A stretch of DNA of 23,568 bases from JAVBRU01 sp031547595. Lineage in GTDB: Bacteria > Bacillota > Clostridia > Christensenellales > Aristaeellaceae. Location of the stretch: positions 1 through 23,568 of the forward strand of contig JAVBRU010000030.1 of the NCBI GenBank assembly GCA_031547595.1, written 5' to 3'. The translations under genes were made by a program, and so were the position numbers. A model generated the notes under the pieces. The model ran no database searches, had not been told where the DNA came from, and saw nothing but the letters and a program-made list of their open reading frames with translations. This document shows, in pieces, positions 14,742-23,158 of this stretch (position 1 is the first letter of the stretch; each line of letters starts with the position of its first letter).

Positions 14742-14774
14742 CTGGGGCGAGCATTAAGGCGTTGCTTGCCCCAG
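14742..14774 (+). terminator. Intercistronic hairpin, possible partial terminator or mRNA stabiliser
   Basis: CTGGGGCGAGCA (14742-14753) pairs with TGCTTGCCCCAG (14763-14774) over 12 bp with a single G-U wobble and a 9-nt loop. Only TCTTC follows, so termination is probably incomplete. It sits between the small secreted protein and the lipoprotein gene. Confidence 0.55.
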
Positions 14775-14800
14775 TCTTCAATTGAGAGGAGGACAGTAAA

Positions 14801-16165
14801 GTGAAAAAAGCGTATGTATCTGGGGTTGCATTTCTCCTTTTGGCGGCACTTCTTTTTGGCTGCGCAAATGCGCAGGAAGCAGATTCCCCCTGGGAACTTT
14901 TCAAAAGCCAGACCGAAGTGATATCCTATGAGGCTGTGGAGCTGCACATCGGTGTGATTCAAGAAAATTTGGCAAGCAACTTTGCACTGGAAATGGCATT
15001 TTTGGTACAATACCCAAATGCCACAATCGTATATCATAATTTGACTTCAGATCAATTTTCTGCTTATTTATTAAGCAAAGAATCGAAGCTGGATTTGCTG
15101 ATTTTGACCAATAAAATCAGAGACGATTATTCCAAGCATGGCATTCTGGTGGATTTGTATGAAACCTCTTTGCTGGATGCATGGCCGGAGGGCTTCATTG
15201 ATATTCGCCAACAGGCTGAAACGGATGGCAAATTGTTTGGATTCCCCAAAAGGCTTTATAACTTTTCTTTTACTTGGTTTGATGCTCTGGCAGAACGCGT
15301 GGATGCGCAAAAACCATCCCAGCCGTGGTCGTGGGAGGAGTTTGCTGCGATGGCCATCCAATTGCCGTATGACCTTAATTTGGATGGAAAAAAGGAATAC
15401 GGGCTCATGCATGGCAATGCTCACATCAATGGCATGGTTGGCTTCATAGATGACCATTTGGAGCAATATGCTTACCAATATGCCCTGAATGGCGGATCGT
15501 TTCAAACGCCGGAGTTTGCAAGGCTTATGGAATTGTTTATGGAGACTTACGCCTCAGGGGCGTTGAACGCCAAAGGAGTACCGCTTTTTAAAGACGAACC
15601 GGCGATGCTTCTTTCCCGAATATTGACGGTGGACGATTACGTGGGGATGCATAATAGCTGTTCCTTTGTGCTGCCTCCGACAATCGACGTAGAGCAGCCC
15701 GGATACGTAGGATGGTACTACACCTTTTCGCTCCTAAGCAATGCCCCCCATACAGAGGCAGCACTTGATTTTTTGCGCAACGGCCTGGACGAACGGATAC
15801 AAAGTATGTATAATGAACTGGATGAAGTTTTTACAAAGGAAATACCGCAATACTATGTGAATAACGATGCCGTTCATATGCTCACGGCGTTTGCGCCCGA
15901 TCAAAATGGCGAACTTACCTATACGGTGTCCAACACAGAGAGCTATACTGTGACGGAACTTTCGGAAGAAACCCGCAAAACCGTGCAAGAGGTTTATGAA
16001 AGCTTCGTGTTCATGCGGGAGCACTTTTTGCCCAATACAGGGGAGTGGTATCGGCTCTCCATCTTATGGTTCGAGTTGCTGCCGCAATACATGAACAACA
16101 CCCTGTCGCTGGAAGAAATGACACGGGCAATGGATCAACGTATGGCTATCATGCAAGGCGAATAG
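14801..16165 (+). CDS. Extracellular solute-binding lipoprotein (family 1 / carbohydrate type)
   Basis: This 454-residue protein has a lipoprotein signal peptide with lipobox LFGC (cysteine at about residue 21), so it should be lipidated and processed by LspA. The mature part resembles family 1 extracellular solute-binding proteins. Features include DLLILTNKIRDDYSKHGILVDL, FGFPKRLYNFSFTWFDALAERV, PWSWEEFAAMAIQL (the usual WTWDEF-like motif), and YVGWYYTFSLLSNAPHTEAALDFLRNGL. The start is GTG at 14801, preceded by AGGAGG at 8 nt. No sugar permease genes follow; the gene ends at its own terminator. It may serve a transporter encoded elsewhere or act as a sensor ligand-binding protein. Homology is to the fold only, so the ligand is unknown. 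Confidence 0.85.
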   Translation: MKKAYVSGVAFLLLAALLFGCANAQEADSPWELFKSQTEVISYEAVELHIGVIQENLASNFALEMAFLVQYPNATIVYHNLTSDQFSAYLLSKESKLDLLILTNKIRDDYSKHGILVDLYETSLLDAWPEGFIDIRQQAETDGKLFGFPKRLYNFSFTWFDALAERVDAQKPSQPWSWEEFAAMAIQLPYDLNLDGKKEYGLMHGNAHINGMVGFIDDHLEQYAYQYALNGGSFQTPEFARLMELFMETYASGALNAKGVPLFKDEPAMLLSRILTVDDYVGMHNSCSFVLPPTIDVEQPGYVGWYYTFSLLSNAPHTEAALDFLRNGLDERIQSMYNELDEVFTKEIPQYYVNNDAVHMLTAFAPDQNGELTYTVSNTESYTVTELSEETRKTVQEVYESFVFMREHFLPNTGEWYRLSILWFELLPQYMNNTLSLEEMTRAMDQRMAIMQGE

Positions 16166-16195
16166 CGTCTATGGCCTGATTTGCTTTGTTATCCC

Positions 16196-16235
16196 AAGGG
16201 CTGCGGGCGTTTTGTGCGCTGCGGCCTTCTTTTTT
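16196..16235 (+). terminator. Probable intrinsic terminator after the lipoprotein gene
   Basis: An imperfect GC-rich stem begins with AAGG (16196-16199) and ends with CCTT (16225-16228), with two bulged G residues and a TTTTGT loop. TTCTTTTTT follows. It separates the accessory genes from the yicC operon. Confidence 0.65.
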
Positions 16236-16245
16236 GCGATAAGGC

Positions 16246-16274
16246 TTTTCACCACTTGTAAATTGTGCTATAAT
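16246..16274 (+). promoter_or_regulatory. Sigma-A-type promoter of the yicC-remA-gmk operon
   Basis: TTTTCA (16246-16251) and a perfect TATAAT (16269-16274) are spaced by 17 nt. The transcript would start about 20-25 nt upstream of the TTG start of yicC, with GGGAGGTG in between. Confidence 0.75.
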
Positions 16275-16303
16275 ACATAGGTTATAAGGGAGGTGTTTTT
16301 TGC

Positions 16304-17176
16304 TTGCGCAGCATGACAGGGTATGGACGGCGGCAGCTGGTGGCCGATGGCCGGGAGATGACCTTGGAAATCAAAACGGTGAACCACCGCTTTTTGGATA
16401 TCGCCTGCCGTTTGCCGCGTTCGCTGGCCTTTTTGGAGGATTCCTTGCGCAAACAAATCGGAAGCGTCCTCAAGCGCGGGCATGTGGATGTGTCCGTCAC
16501 CTACACCAATACCCGCAGCGATGCACGCATTGTGCGGGTGGACGGCGCGCTGGCGCAGAAGTATCAGGACGCCTTGAACGAGCTGGCGGCGCAGACAGGC
16601 GCGGTCAACGATGTGGGCTTGACGCAGTACGCCGCGCTGCCGGAGGTTTTGATCATCACCGTGGCACAGGACGATCAGGAAGCATTGCTTTCGCTGGCAT
16701 CCGTCCTCACAGAAGAAGTGCTTAGCGATGTGTGCCGCATGCGGGATATCGAGGGCGAGGCGTTGCGCAGTGATTTGACGCTGCATCTGGACACGCTGAA
16801 GCAATTGACGGCGGAAATTGCCGTCCAGGCCCCCAAGGTGCCGCAGCTTTATCGGGAGCGCTTGATGACGCGCCTGCAGGAGCTGGGTGCGGATGGGGTG
16901 GACGAGCAGCGCCTTGCCCAGGAAGTGGCGCTGATGGCCGACCGCTGCGCGATTGACGAAGAATTATCCCGTCTGCAATCCCACGACGCGCAGATGCGCG
17001 ATCTGATGGCAGAGGCGGGCGAGGTGGGCCGCAAGCTGGACTTTTTGACGCAGGAGCTGAACCGCGAGGTCAACACCATTGGCTCCAAGGCCTCGGATAT
17101 TCAAATCACCCGCTGCGTGGTAGCGGCCAAGAGCGAGATCGAAAAACTGCGCGAGCAAGTGCAGAATGTGGAGTAA
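16304..17176 (+). CDS. yicC: YicC/YloC family endoribonuclease
   Basis: This 290-residue protein belongs to the YicC/YloC family (TIGR00255), shown in E. coli to take part in RNA decay and to have endoribonuclease activity. The N-terminal domain begins with the signature SMTGYGR and continues with EIKTVNHRFLDIACRLPRSL. The C-terminal DUF1732 domain (about residues 205-290) contains the conserved KLDFLTQELNREVNTIGSKA. The start is TTG at 16304, because GGGAGGTG lies 8 nt upstream; an ATG three codons later would be spaced too far. The family start MxxSMTGYG supports this. It is the first gene of a long housekeeping operon. The yicC-remA-gmk-rpoZ order is standard in Firmicutes. Confidence 0.93.
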   Translation: MRSMTGYGRRQLVADGREMTLEIKTVNHRFLDIACRLPRSLAFLEDSLRKQIGSVLKRGHVDVSVTYTNTRSDARIVRVDGALAQKYQDALNELAAQTGAVNDVGLTQYAALPEVLIITVAQDDQEALLSLASVLTEEVLSDVCRMRDIEGEALRSDLTLHLDTLKQLTAEIAVQAPKVPQLYRERLMTRLQELGADGVDEQRLAQEVALMADRCAIDEELSRLQSHDAQMRDLMAEAGEVGRKLDFLTQELNREVNTIGSKASDIQITRCVVAAKSEIEKLREQVQNVE

Positions 17177-17182
17177 ACGGCA

Positions 17183-17440
17183 ATGAAACTACTCAACATT
17201 GGGTTTGGCAACATGGTGGCCGCGCCGCGGATTGTGGCGGTGATTGCACCGGACTCCGCGCCGGTGAAGCGCATGGTGCAGGAGGCGCGGGACGCGTCCC
17301 ATCTGGTGGATGCCACGGCAGGGCGGCGCACCCGCGCGGTATTGATGATGGACAGCGGGCATATCATATTGTCTGCCATTCAGCCGGAAACCATCGCGGG
17401 GCGGCTGCAAAATGATTCCGAGGAGGCAAAGGCGAAATGA
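17183..17440 (+). CDS. remA: RemA / DUF370 family DNA-binding regulator
   Basis: This 85-residue protein is a DUF370/RemA-family member. In Bacillus subtilis, RemA is a DNA-binding oligomer that activates biofilm matrix operons and osmoprotection genes. Family motifs are MKLLNIGFGNMV at the start, RIVAVIAPDSAPVKRMVQEAR, and the central LVDATAGRRTRAVLMMDSGHIILSAI. It lies 6 nt after yicC. Its stop overlaps the gmk start as ATGA. Whether it controls matrix genes in this organism is not known; conservation of this locus in species without biofilm operons suggests a more general role. Confidence 0.93.
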   Translation: MKLLNIGFGNMVAAPRIVAVIAPDSAPVKRMVQEARDASHLVDATAGRRTRAVLMMDSGHIILSAIQPETIAGRLQNDSEEAKAK

Positions 17441-18036
17441 TCGAAACACGCAAGGGGATGTTGATTGTCATTTCCGGCCCATCTGGCACCGGCAAGGGAA
17501 CCTTGTGCGAAAAGCTGCTGCGGGATGACCCCTCTCTCACGTTTTCTGTGAGCGTCACAACGCGCGGCATGCGCGAGGGCGAGATCGAGGGCGTGCATTA
17601 TTATTTCATCGACAACGCAAAATATGATGCGCTGCTGGCCGACAACGCGTTTCTCGAGCACGCCACCGTGCACAACAACCGCTATGGCACCCTGAAAAGC
17701 GAGGTGCAAAGCCAGCTGGATCGGGGCATGAATGTGGTGCTGGATGTTGATCCGCAGGGGGCGCGTGCCGTGATGAAGGAGCGGCCGAACTGCGTATCCA
17801 TATTCATCCTGCCGCCCAGCTTCGAGGCGCTGCGCGTCCGGCTGCACACCCGCAATACCGACGACCCGGTGGAGATCAACCGCCGCCTTGGCAACGCCAA
17901 AGGCGAGATTGACCAGATGCATCTGTATCAATATGCCGTGGTCAATGATGATCTGGAGCTGGCCTTCCATCAACTGTCTGCCATCATCACAGCTGAAAAA
18001 CAGCGTACCACGCGATTTTTTCCTGTAGTAGAATAA
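17437..18036 (+). CDS. gmk: Guanylate kinase
   Basis: Gmk phosphorylates GMP to GDP with ATP and is essential for guanine nucleotide supply. This 199-residue protein has the P-loop GPSGTGKGT at residues 14-22. The GMP-binding segment is SVSVTTRGMREGEIEGVHYYFI, and EHATVHNNRYGT forms part of the nucleotide-binding domain. LDVDPQGARAV and RLGNAKGEI follow in the expected order. The usual TTRxPR reads TTRGMR, with proline replaced by methionine. The ATG at 17437 overlaps the remA stop, and AGGAGG lies at 17421-17426. The next gene, rpoZ, follows after 21 nt. Confidence 0.96.
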   Translation: MIETRKGMLIVISGPSGTGKGTLCEKLLRDDPSLTFSVSVTTRGMREGEIEGVHYYFIDNAKYDALLADNAFLEHATVHNNRYGTLKSEVQSQLDRGMNVVLDVDPQGARAVMKERPNCVSIFILPPSFEALRVRLHTRNTDDPVEINRRLGNAKGEIDQMHLYQYAVVNDDLELAFHQLSAIITAEKQRTTRFFPVVE

Positions 18037-18057
18037 TAGAAACGAGGAGGAACCCTT

Positions 18058-18273
18058 ATGCCTATCAACAAACCTTCCATCGGCGAACTGTGCGAGAAAG
18101 TGGACTGCCGCTACACTTTGGTGGTGGAAACCTCCAAACGCGCGCGCGAAATCGTATCCGGCGCGCAGCCGCTGATCGATCCCAAGGATCGCAAGCCTGT
18201 GGGCATTGCAGTGGAAGAAATCAACCGCGGCCTGCTCACCTATCATCGCAATTTAGAGGATGAGGAAGCATGA
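18058..18273 (+). CDS. rpoZ: DNA-directed RNA polymerase omega subunit
   Basis: This 71-residue protein has the typical omega pattern: IGELCEKVDCRYTLVVETSKRAREIV, then KPVGIAVEEINRGLLTY. Omega helps fold and assemble the beta-prime subunit. Its position between gmk and coaBC is the usual one. The ATG at 18058 follows AGGAGG. Its stop overlaps the coaBC start as ATGA. Confidence 0.94.
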   Translation: MPINKPSIGELCEKVDCRYTLVVETSKRAREIVSGAQPLIDPKDRKPVGIAVEEINRGLLTYHRNLEDEEA

Positions 18274-19478
18274 GCAGTCCCTTAACGGGAAAAACCGTCG
18301 TGCTGGGCGTGACGGGGGGCATTGCCGCCTATAAGGCCTGTGAGCTGACCTCGCGACTTCGCAAGGCCGGGGCGCAGGTCTATGTGGTGATGACAAAAAA
18401 CGCGTGCCAGTTTGTTGCGCCGCTCACGTTCGAAACACTGAGCAATCACCCGGTGGTGACAGACACCTTTGAGCGGCCTGGCACCTGGGAGGTAGAGCAT
18501 GTGGCGCTTGCCAAGCGTGCGGATTTGTTTGTGATTGCCCCCGCTACGGCCAATATCCTGGCCAAGCTTGCGCACGGCATTGCGGATGATATGCTGTCCA
18601 CCACGGTGCTCGCTACCCGCGCGCCGCTGCTGGTGGCCCCGGCCATGAATACCGGCATGTGGGATAACGTGGCCACGCAGGAGAACATCAAAACCCTGAA
18701 GCAGCGCGGCGTGCATATGATCGGCCCGGCCGGGGGCCTGCTTGCCTGCGGCGACAGCGGCATAGGGCGCATGAGCGAGCCGGAGGAAATCTACCGCGCA
18801 TGCGAGGCGCTTTTGGTTCCTCAGCAGGATTTTGCGGGCCTGAAAGTGCTGGTCACAGCCGGGCCGACCCGCGAAATGCTGGACCCTGTGCGCTATATCA
18901 CCAACCGCTCCAGCGGCAAGATGGGCTATGCCCTGGCGGCCGCAGCGAAGGCGCGCGGCGCGCGGGTAGTGCTCGTCACCGGCCCCACGCAGCTGACAGC
19001 GCCGGAGGGGGTAGCGGTAGTGCCTGTCACTTCCACGCAGGATTTGTATGACGCCATGATGCAAAACGCACAGCAGCAGGATGTGATCATCCAGGCAGCT
19101 GCCCCGGCGGATTTTACGACGCAGCAGGTGGCGCAGCAGAAAATCAAGAAACAGGGCGATGGCAGCCTGGTGCTGACATTGACCCAGACGCCCGATGTGG
19201 CGGCTGCAGTGGGCAAACAAAAGACCGAGAAACAGACCTTGGTTGGTTTTGCGGCAGAAACAGAGGATGTCCTCTCGCACGCCGCGCAAAAGCTGCAAAA
19301 GAAAAGCCTGGATATGATCGTGGCCAATGATGTATCTGCCGCCGGTGCGGGCTTTGATGTAGACACCAATATTGTGACGCTGATCACAAAGGACGGTGCG
19401 CAGGCGTTGCCTCTGCAAAGCAAAACAGATGTGGCTCATGCGATTTTAGACAAGATTCTGTTTTTACGTAAGGTTTAG
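18270..19478 (+). CDS. coaBC: Bifunctional phosphopantothenoylcysteine decarboxylase / phosphopantothenate-cysteine ligase
   Basis: CoaBC makes 4'-phosphopantetheine in coenzyme A synthesis. The 402-residue length is typical. The N-terminal FMN-dependent decarboxylase (CoaC, about residues 1-185) shows GGIAAYKA, catalytic H77 in VEHVAL, APATAN, the PAMNTGMW motif, and C160 in GLLACGDSGIGRM. The C-terminal ligase (CoaB) shows TAGPTREMLDPVRYITNRSSGKMG with N212, and KIKK near residues 291-294. The usual AAVADF motif reads AAPADF. The ATG at 18270 overlaps the rpoZ stop. Confidence 0.96.
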   Translation: MSSPLTGKTVVLGVTGGIAAYKACELTSRLRKAGAQVYVVMTKNACQFVAPLTFETLSNHPVVTDTFERPGTWEVEHVALAKRADLFVIAPATANILAKLAHGIADDMLSTTVLATRAPLLVAPAMNTGMWDNVATQENIKTLKQRGVHMIGPAGGLLACGDSGIGRMSEPEEIYRACEALLVPQQDFAGLKVLVTAGPTREMLDPVRYITNRSSGKMGYALAAAAKARGARVVLVTGPTQLTAPEGVAVVPVTSTQDLYDAMMQNAQQQDVIIQAAAPADFTTQQVAQQKIKKQGDGSLVLTLTQTPDVAAAVGKQKTEKQTLVGFAAETEDVLSHAAQKLQKKSLDMIVANDVSAAGAGFDVDTNIVTLITKDGAQALPLQSKTDVAHAILDKILFLRKV

Positions 19479-19487
19479 GAGACTGCC

Positions 19488-21713
19488 GTGTACGCCGAGA
19501 TTATTGTGGATATTGCCAGCGAACAGGTTGATCAGGTGTACACCTACGCTATCCCGGAGGGTATGGAATTGGTTCCTGGCATGCGGGTATCCGTGCCCTT
19601 TGGCCCCAAGACCAAAGAAGGCTATGTGATCCGCTTGACGGAGCATACCACGCTGGAACAAAAAAGAATCAAGTATGTTTCGGCCCCCCTGGAGGACTAC
19701 CCTGCGCTGCTCCCGCAGTTGATGACGCTGGCGGAGCAGATCAAGGAAAAGTTCCGCTGCCCGCTGTGCGAAGCGCTGCGCCTGATGCTTCCGGCGGAAA
19801 TGCGCGGCAGCCGCATTAAGGTGAAGACCCAGACCTTTGTGCAGCTGACCATACCAAAGTCTGAAATCCAGGAGGCAATTGAAAAGCAAAAGAATGCCTC
19901 CCGCCGCAAACTGTTGCTCACTGTTCTATCAGACGGGCAGCCCCATACCATGGAGGAACTTCGCAGCGTGGTGGGCAATGCATCGGAGGCCGTCAAGTAT
20001 TTTGCGGATCGGGAATGGGTGCGCACCTTTGAGCAGGACGTGCTGCGCTCGCCCTTTTATACCCATGTGAAGCGCGACCCTGATCCCGAGCTGACGGATG
20101 AGCAATTGGAGGCGCTGGAAGAATTGTACGCGGCGCTTCAGCGGCCGGGCAAGCCGTTTTTGTTGCACGGTGTCACAGGCTCCGGCAAAACAGAGGTGTT
20201 TATCCACCTCATCCGCCGCGCGCTGGAAATGGGTAAAGGCGCGATCATCTTGGTGCCGGAAATCGTGCTAACGCCGCAAATGACCCACTGGTTCAGAGGC
20301 CGGTTCGGGGACAGCGCTGCGGTGCTGCACTCCCGCCTGACACCGGGGGAGCGCTTTGACGAGTGGCGGCGGATACGCTTTGGCGATGCGCGGATTGTGA
20401 TCGGCGCACGCTCCGCCATTTTTGCGCCGGTTGAAAACCTGGGCGTAGTGATTGTGGATGAGGAGCACGAGCAGACCTATCAATCCGAGCATTTTCCCCA
20501 GTATGATGCGCGGGATATGGCGGCGATGCGTGCCCAAAACGAAGGCGCGGTGCTGCTATTGGCCAGCGCCACGCCCAGCATACTATCCTATGCCATGGCC
20601 AGACGCGGTGATTATGTGCTGCTGGAGATGCCGCACCGCGTGCATGGCCGCCCGCTGCCGCTAATTCACATCGTGGATATGCGAAAAGAGCTGGCGATGG
20701 GCAACCATGGCATGTTCTCCGGCCTGATGTTGGAAAGGCTTGGCGATTGCATCCAAAAAGGGCAGCAGGCGATGCTATTTATCAACCGTCGTGGCTATGC
20801 GCCCTTTGTGAACTGCCGCAAATGCGGCCATGTGGTGGAATGCGCACAGTGCGATGTGCCCATGACCTACCACCGCGCAGACGAGCGCATGCATTGTCAT
20901 TATTGCGGCGCGCAGTCGCCCGTGCCCGCAAGGTGCCCCGCGTGCGGCAGCCAGCACATCCGCGTGTGCGGCGTGGGCACCCAGCGGGTGGAGGAAGAGG
21001 TGAAGCGCCTGTTCCCCGGCGTCAGCACGCTGCGCATGGATATTGACACCACCACCGGTGCGCACGGGCACGAGAAAATACTGGATCGCTTTCGTGCAGG
21101 GCAAGCACAGGTGCTGGTGGGCACGCAGATGATCGCCAAGGGACTGGATTTTCCGCAGGTGACGCTGGTTGGCGCCGCGCTGGCAGATTTGACCCTCAAT
21201 TTGCCCGATTACCGTGCCCCGGAGCGCACGTTTCAGCTGCTGGTGCAGGTTGCGGGGCGCGCGGGGCGCGGTAAGCTGCCCGGCGAAGTGGTGATCCAAA
21301 GCTACAAACCCGAACATTATGCTATCACGGCGGCTGCCACACAGGATTACCGTGCGTTTTTTCAGGAGGAGTTTGAGCGGCGCAAGCGCGATTTGTATCC
21401 GCCCTTCACCATGATGGCGCGCTTCCTGTGCGAGGCGGACGACCTGGAAGTGGCGCGTGCAGCCGCAGATAAGCTGAAGGACACCGTGCAGGCGTATTTG
21501 CAGGACACGCCGCGCATTGCAAGGCGCCTGTTGTACATCCGCTCGGGCGAAGCGCCGCTGGCGAAACTTCGGGGAAAGTACCGCGCGCATGTGCTGATGA
21601 AGCTTCTGGTGCACCCGGATACGGATGTGCTGCTGGAATACTTGCAGCGCTTGACGCAGACACCGCTGGGCGTGAAACTGGTACTCGAGATCAATCCGGC
21701 ATCTTTGGCCTGA
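19488..21713 (+). CDS. priA: Primosomal protein N' (replication restart helicase PriA)
   Basis: PriA is the 3'-to-5' DNA helicase that reloads the replisome at stalled forks. This 741-residue protein has the N-terminal 3'-end-binding domain (YAEIIVDIASEQVDQVYTYAIP). Walker A is GVTGSGKT at 228-235, the DEEH box is at 324-327, and ASATPS is motif III. The zinc-binding insert carries all eight expected cysteines (443, 446, 452, 455, 470, 473, 483, 486). Motifs QMIAKGLDFPQVTLVG and QVAGRAGRG complete the helicase core. The start is GTG at 19488, with AGGAGA upstream, 9 nt after coaBC. Nothing looks degraded. Confidence 0.97.
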   Translation: MYAEIIVDIASEQVDQVYTYAIPEGMELVPGMRVSVPFGPKTKEGYVIRLTEHTTLEQKRIKYVSAPLEDYPALLPQLMTLAEQIKEKFRCPLCEALRLMLPAEMRGSRIKVKTQTFVQLTIPKSEIQEAIEKQKNASRRKLLLTVLSDGQPHTMEELRSVVGNASEAVKYFADREWVRTFEQDVLRSPFYTHVKRDPDPELTDEQLEALEELYAALQRPGKPFLLHGVTGSGKTEVFIHLIRRALEMGKGAIILVPEIVLTPQMTHWFRGRFGDSAAVLHSRLTPGERFDEWRRIRFGDARIVIGARSAIFAPVENLGVVIVDEEHEQTYQSEHFPQYDARDMAAMRAQNEGAVLLLASATPSILSYAMARRGDYVLLEMPHRVHGRPLPLIHIVDMRKELAMGNHGMFSGLMLERLGDCIQKGQQAMLFINRRGYAPFVNCRKCGHVVECAQCDVPMTYHRADERMHCHYCGAQSPVPARCPACGSQHIRVCGVGTQRVEEEVKRLFPGVSTLRMDIDTTTGAHGHEKILDRFRAGQAQVLVGTQMIAKGLDFPQVTLVGAALADLTLNLPDYRAPERTFQLLVQVAGRAGRGKLPGEVVIQSYKPEHYAITAAATQDYRAFFQEEFERRKRDLYPPFTMMARFLCEADDLEVARAAADKLKDTVQAYLQDTPRIARRLLYIRSGEAPLAKLRGKYRAHVLMKLLVHPDTDVLLEYLQRLTQTPLGVKLVLEINPASLA

Positions 21714-21739
21714 TGGTTATGTTATATGGAGGAAATTCA

Positions 21740-22207
21740 ATGGTACGCAAAATTCTGAAACTCGGAGATGAAACCCTGCGCAAAGAGAGCAAACCCATGC
21801 AGAAGTTTGATCTGCGCCTGTGGCTGCTGCTGCGGGATATGGCAGATACCATGTATAAAGCGGACGGCGCGGGGCTGGCCGCGCCCCAGGTGGGCATCCT
21901 GCGCCGCGTGGTGGTGATCGATGTGGGGGATGACCGGGGACTGGTAGAGCTAATCAATCCTGAAATACTATCTGTAGAAGGCGAAAACGGCGGCAGCGAA
22001 GGGTGTCTTAGCGTGCCCGGCAGGCGTGCCTTTGTGGTGCGGCCCGAAAAGGTGACTGTGCGCGCGCAGGATCGTCATGGTAAGCCCTTTGAGATCACCG
22101 GCGAGGGCATGATGGCACGCGCCCTGTGCCACGAAATTGATCACCTGGACGGGGTGATTTATCTAGACAAGATGGATCACGAGCTTTTTGACGGCGAGGA
22201 GGAATAA
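21740..22207 (+). CDS. def: Peptide deformylase
   Basis: Peptide deformylase removes the formyl group from the N-terminal methionine of new proteins. This 155-residue protein has the three family motifs: GAGLAAPQVG, EGCLSVPG with metal ligand C89, and HEIDHLDG with ligands H131 and H135 and catalytic E132. I start at ATG 21740, which follows GGAGG at about 7 nt; an in-frame ATG at 21713 adds nine residues not typical of the family. It is followed three bases later by fmt, the enzyme that adds the formyl group. Confidence 0.96.
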   Translation: MVRKILKLGDETLRKESKPMQKFDLRLWLLLRDMADTMYKADGAGLAAPQVGILRRVVVIDVGDDRGLVELINPEILSVEGENGGSEGCLSVPGRRAFVVRPEKVTVRAQDRHGKPFEITGEGMMARALCHEIDHLDGVIYLDKMDHELFDGEEE

Positions 22208-22210
22208 GCC

Positions 22211-23158
22211 TTGCGCATCGTGTTTATGGGCACGCCGGAATATGGCGTGCCGTCCCTGAAGGCGATTCTTTCTGCCGGGCATGAGGTGATCGGCGTTTTC
22301 ACCCAGCCGGACAAGCCCAAGGGGCGCGGCAATAAGGTGGAGTTCAGCCCGGTCAAACAATGCGCGGTGGAGCATGGCATCCCTGTGTTCCAGCCAAAGA
22401 GAATCCGTGTGGATGGCGTGGAGGATTTGCGGGCATTGGCACCCGATCTGTGCGTCACAGCGGCCTTTGGGCAGATATTATCCGAAGAAGTGCTGGGCAT
22501 CCCGCGCTTTGGCACCGTCAATGTGCACGCCTCGTTACTTCCCAAATACCGGGGAAGCTCGCCCATCAACTGGTGTATTATGCAGGGTGAAAAGGTGACC
22601 GGCGTCACCACCATGATGACGGATAAGGGCATAGACACGGGCGATATCCTGATGTCTCGCGCGGTGGATATTTTGCCGGAGGAAACCGCCGGAGAGCTGA
22701 CCGTGCGCATGGCAGATGTGGGCGCAGAGTTGCTTGCGGAAACGCTGGCAAAGCTGGAAAAAGGCACTTGCCCCCGCGTCCCGCAGGATCATACGCAGAT
22801 GAGCTATTTCCCCATGCTGAAGAAAGAGCTGGGCGCGCTGAACTGGCAAAAAAGCGCCGAAGCGCTGGCCAACTGCGTGCGGGGTTTATCTCCCTGGCCG
22901 GGGGCATACTTCACATTGCAGGGAGAAATCATCAAGGTATGGAGCGTAGCTGCCGTGGCAGGCGATGCGGACAAGACGCCTGGCACAGTGCTGTGTGCCG
23001 GCCCCAAGGAAGGCTTTGTGGTGCAGTGTGCTGAGGGCACGCTGTGCATAAAGGAAATACAGGCACCCGGTGGCAAGCGAATGGATGCGCGCGATTACCT
23101 GCGCGGACACCCTTTGACAACAAAAGAATTAGAAAGCGCGGGGAACATCAATGGATAA
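22211..23158 (+). CDS. fmt: Methionyl-tRNA formyltransferase
   Basis: Fmt transfers a formyl group from 10-formyltetrahydrofolate to initiator Met-tRNA. This 315-residue protein begins MRIVFMGTPEYGVPSLKA and has the folate-binding and catalytic segment NVHASLLPKYRGSSPINW with N104 and H106. IDTGDIL supplies catalytic D142. The C-terminal tRNA-binding domain covers about residues 205-310 (RGLSPWPGAYF). The start is TTG at 22211, supported by GAGGAGG 8 nt upstream. Its last 8 nt overlap the start of the next reading frame. Confidence 0.96.
   Translation: MRIVFMGTPEYGVPSLKAILSAGHEVIGVFTQPDKPKGRGNKVEFSPVKQCAVEHGIPVFQPKRIRVDGVEDLRALAPDLCVTAAFGQILSEEVLGIPRFGTVNVHASLLPKYRGSSPINWCIMQGEKVTGVTTMMTDKGIDTGDILMSRAVDILPEETAGELTVRMADVGAELLAETLAKLEKGTCPRVPQDHTQMSYFPMLKKELGALNWQKSAEALANCVRGLSPWPGAYFTLQGEIIKVWSVAAVAGDADKTPGTVLCAGPKEGFVVQCAEGTLCIKEIQAPGGKRMDARDYLRGHPLTTKELESAGNING

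Noticed and set aside
18282..19439. 385-residue antisense frame across coaBC
   Set aside because: It is a shadow of a well-conserved coding gene in GC-rich DNA, with implausible composition and no ribosome binding site.
20775..21614. 279-residue antisense frame across priA
   Set aside because: Same reason: it mirrors conserved PriA codons and is rich in His, Arg and Ala as expected for a shadow frame.
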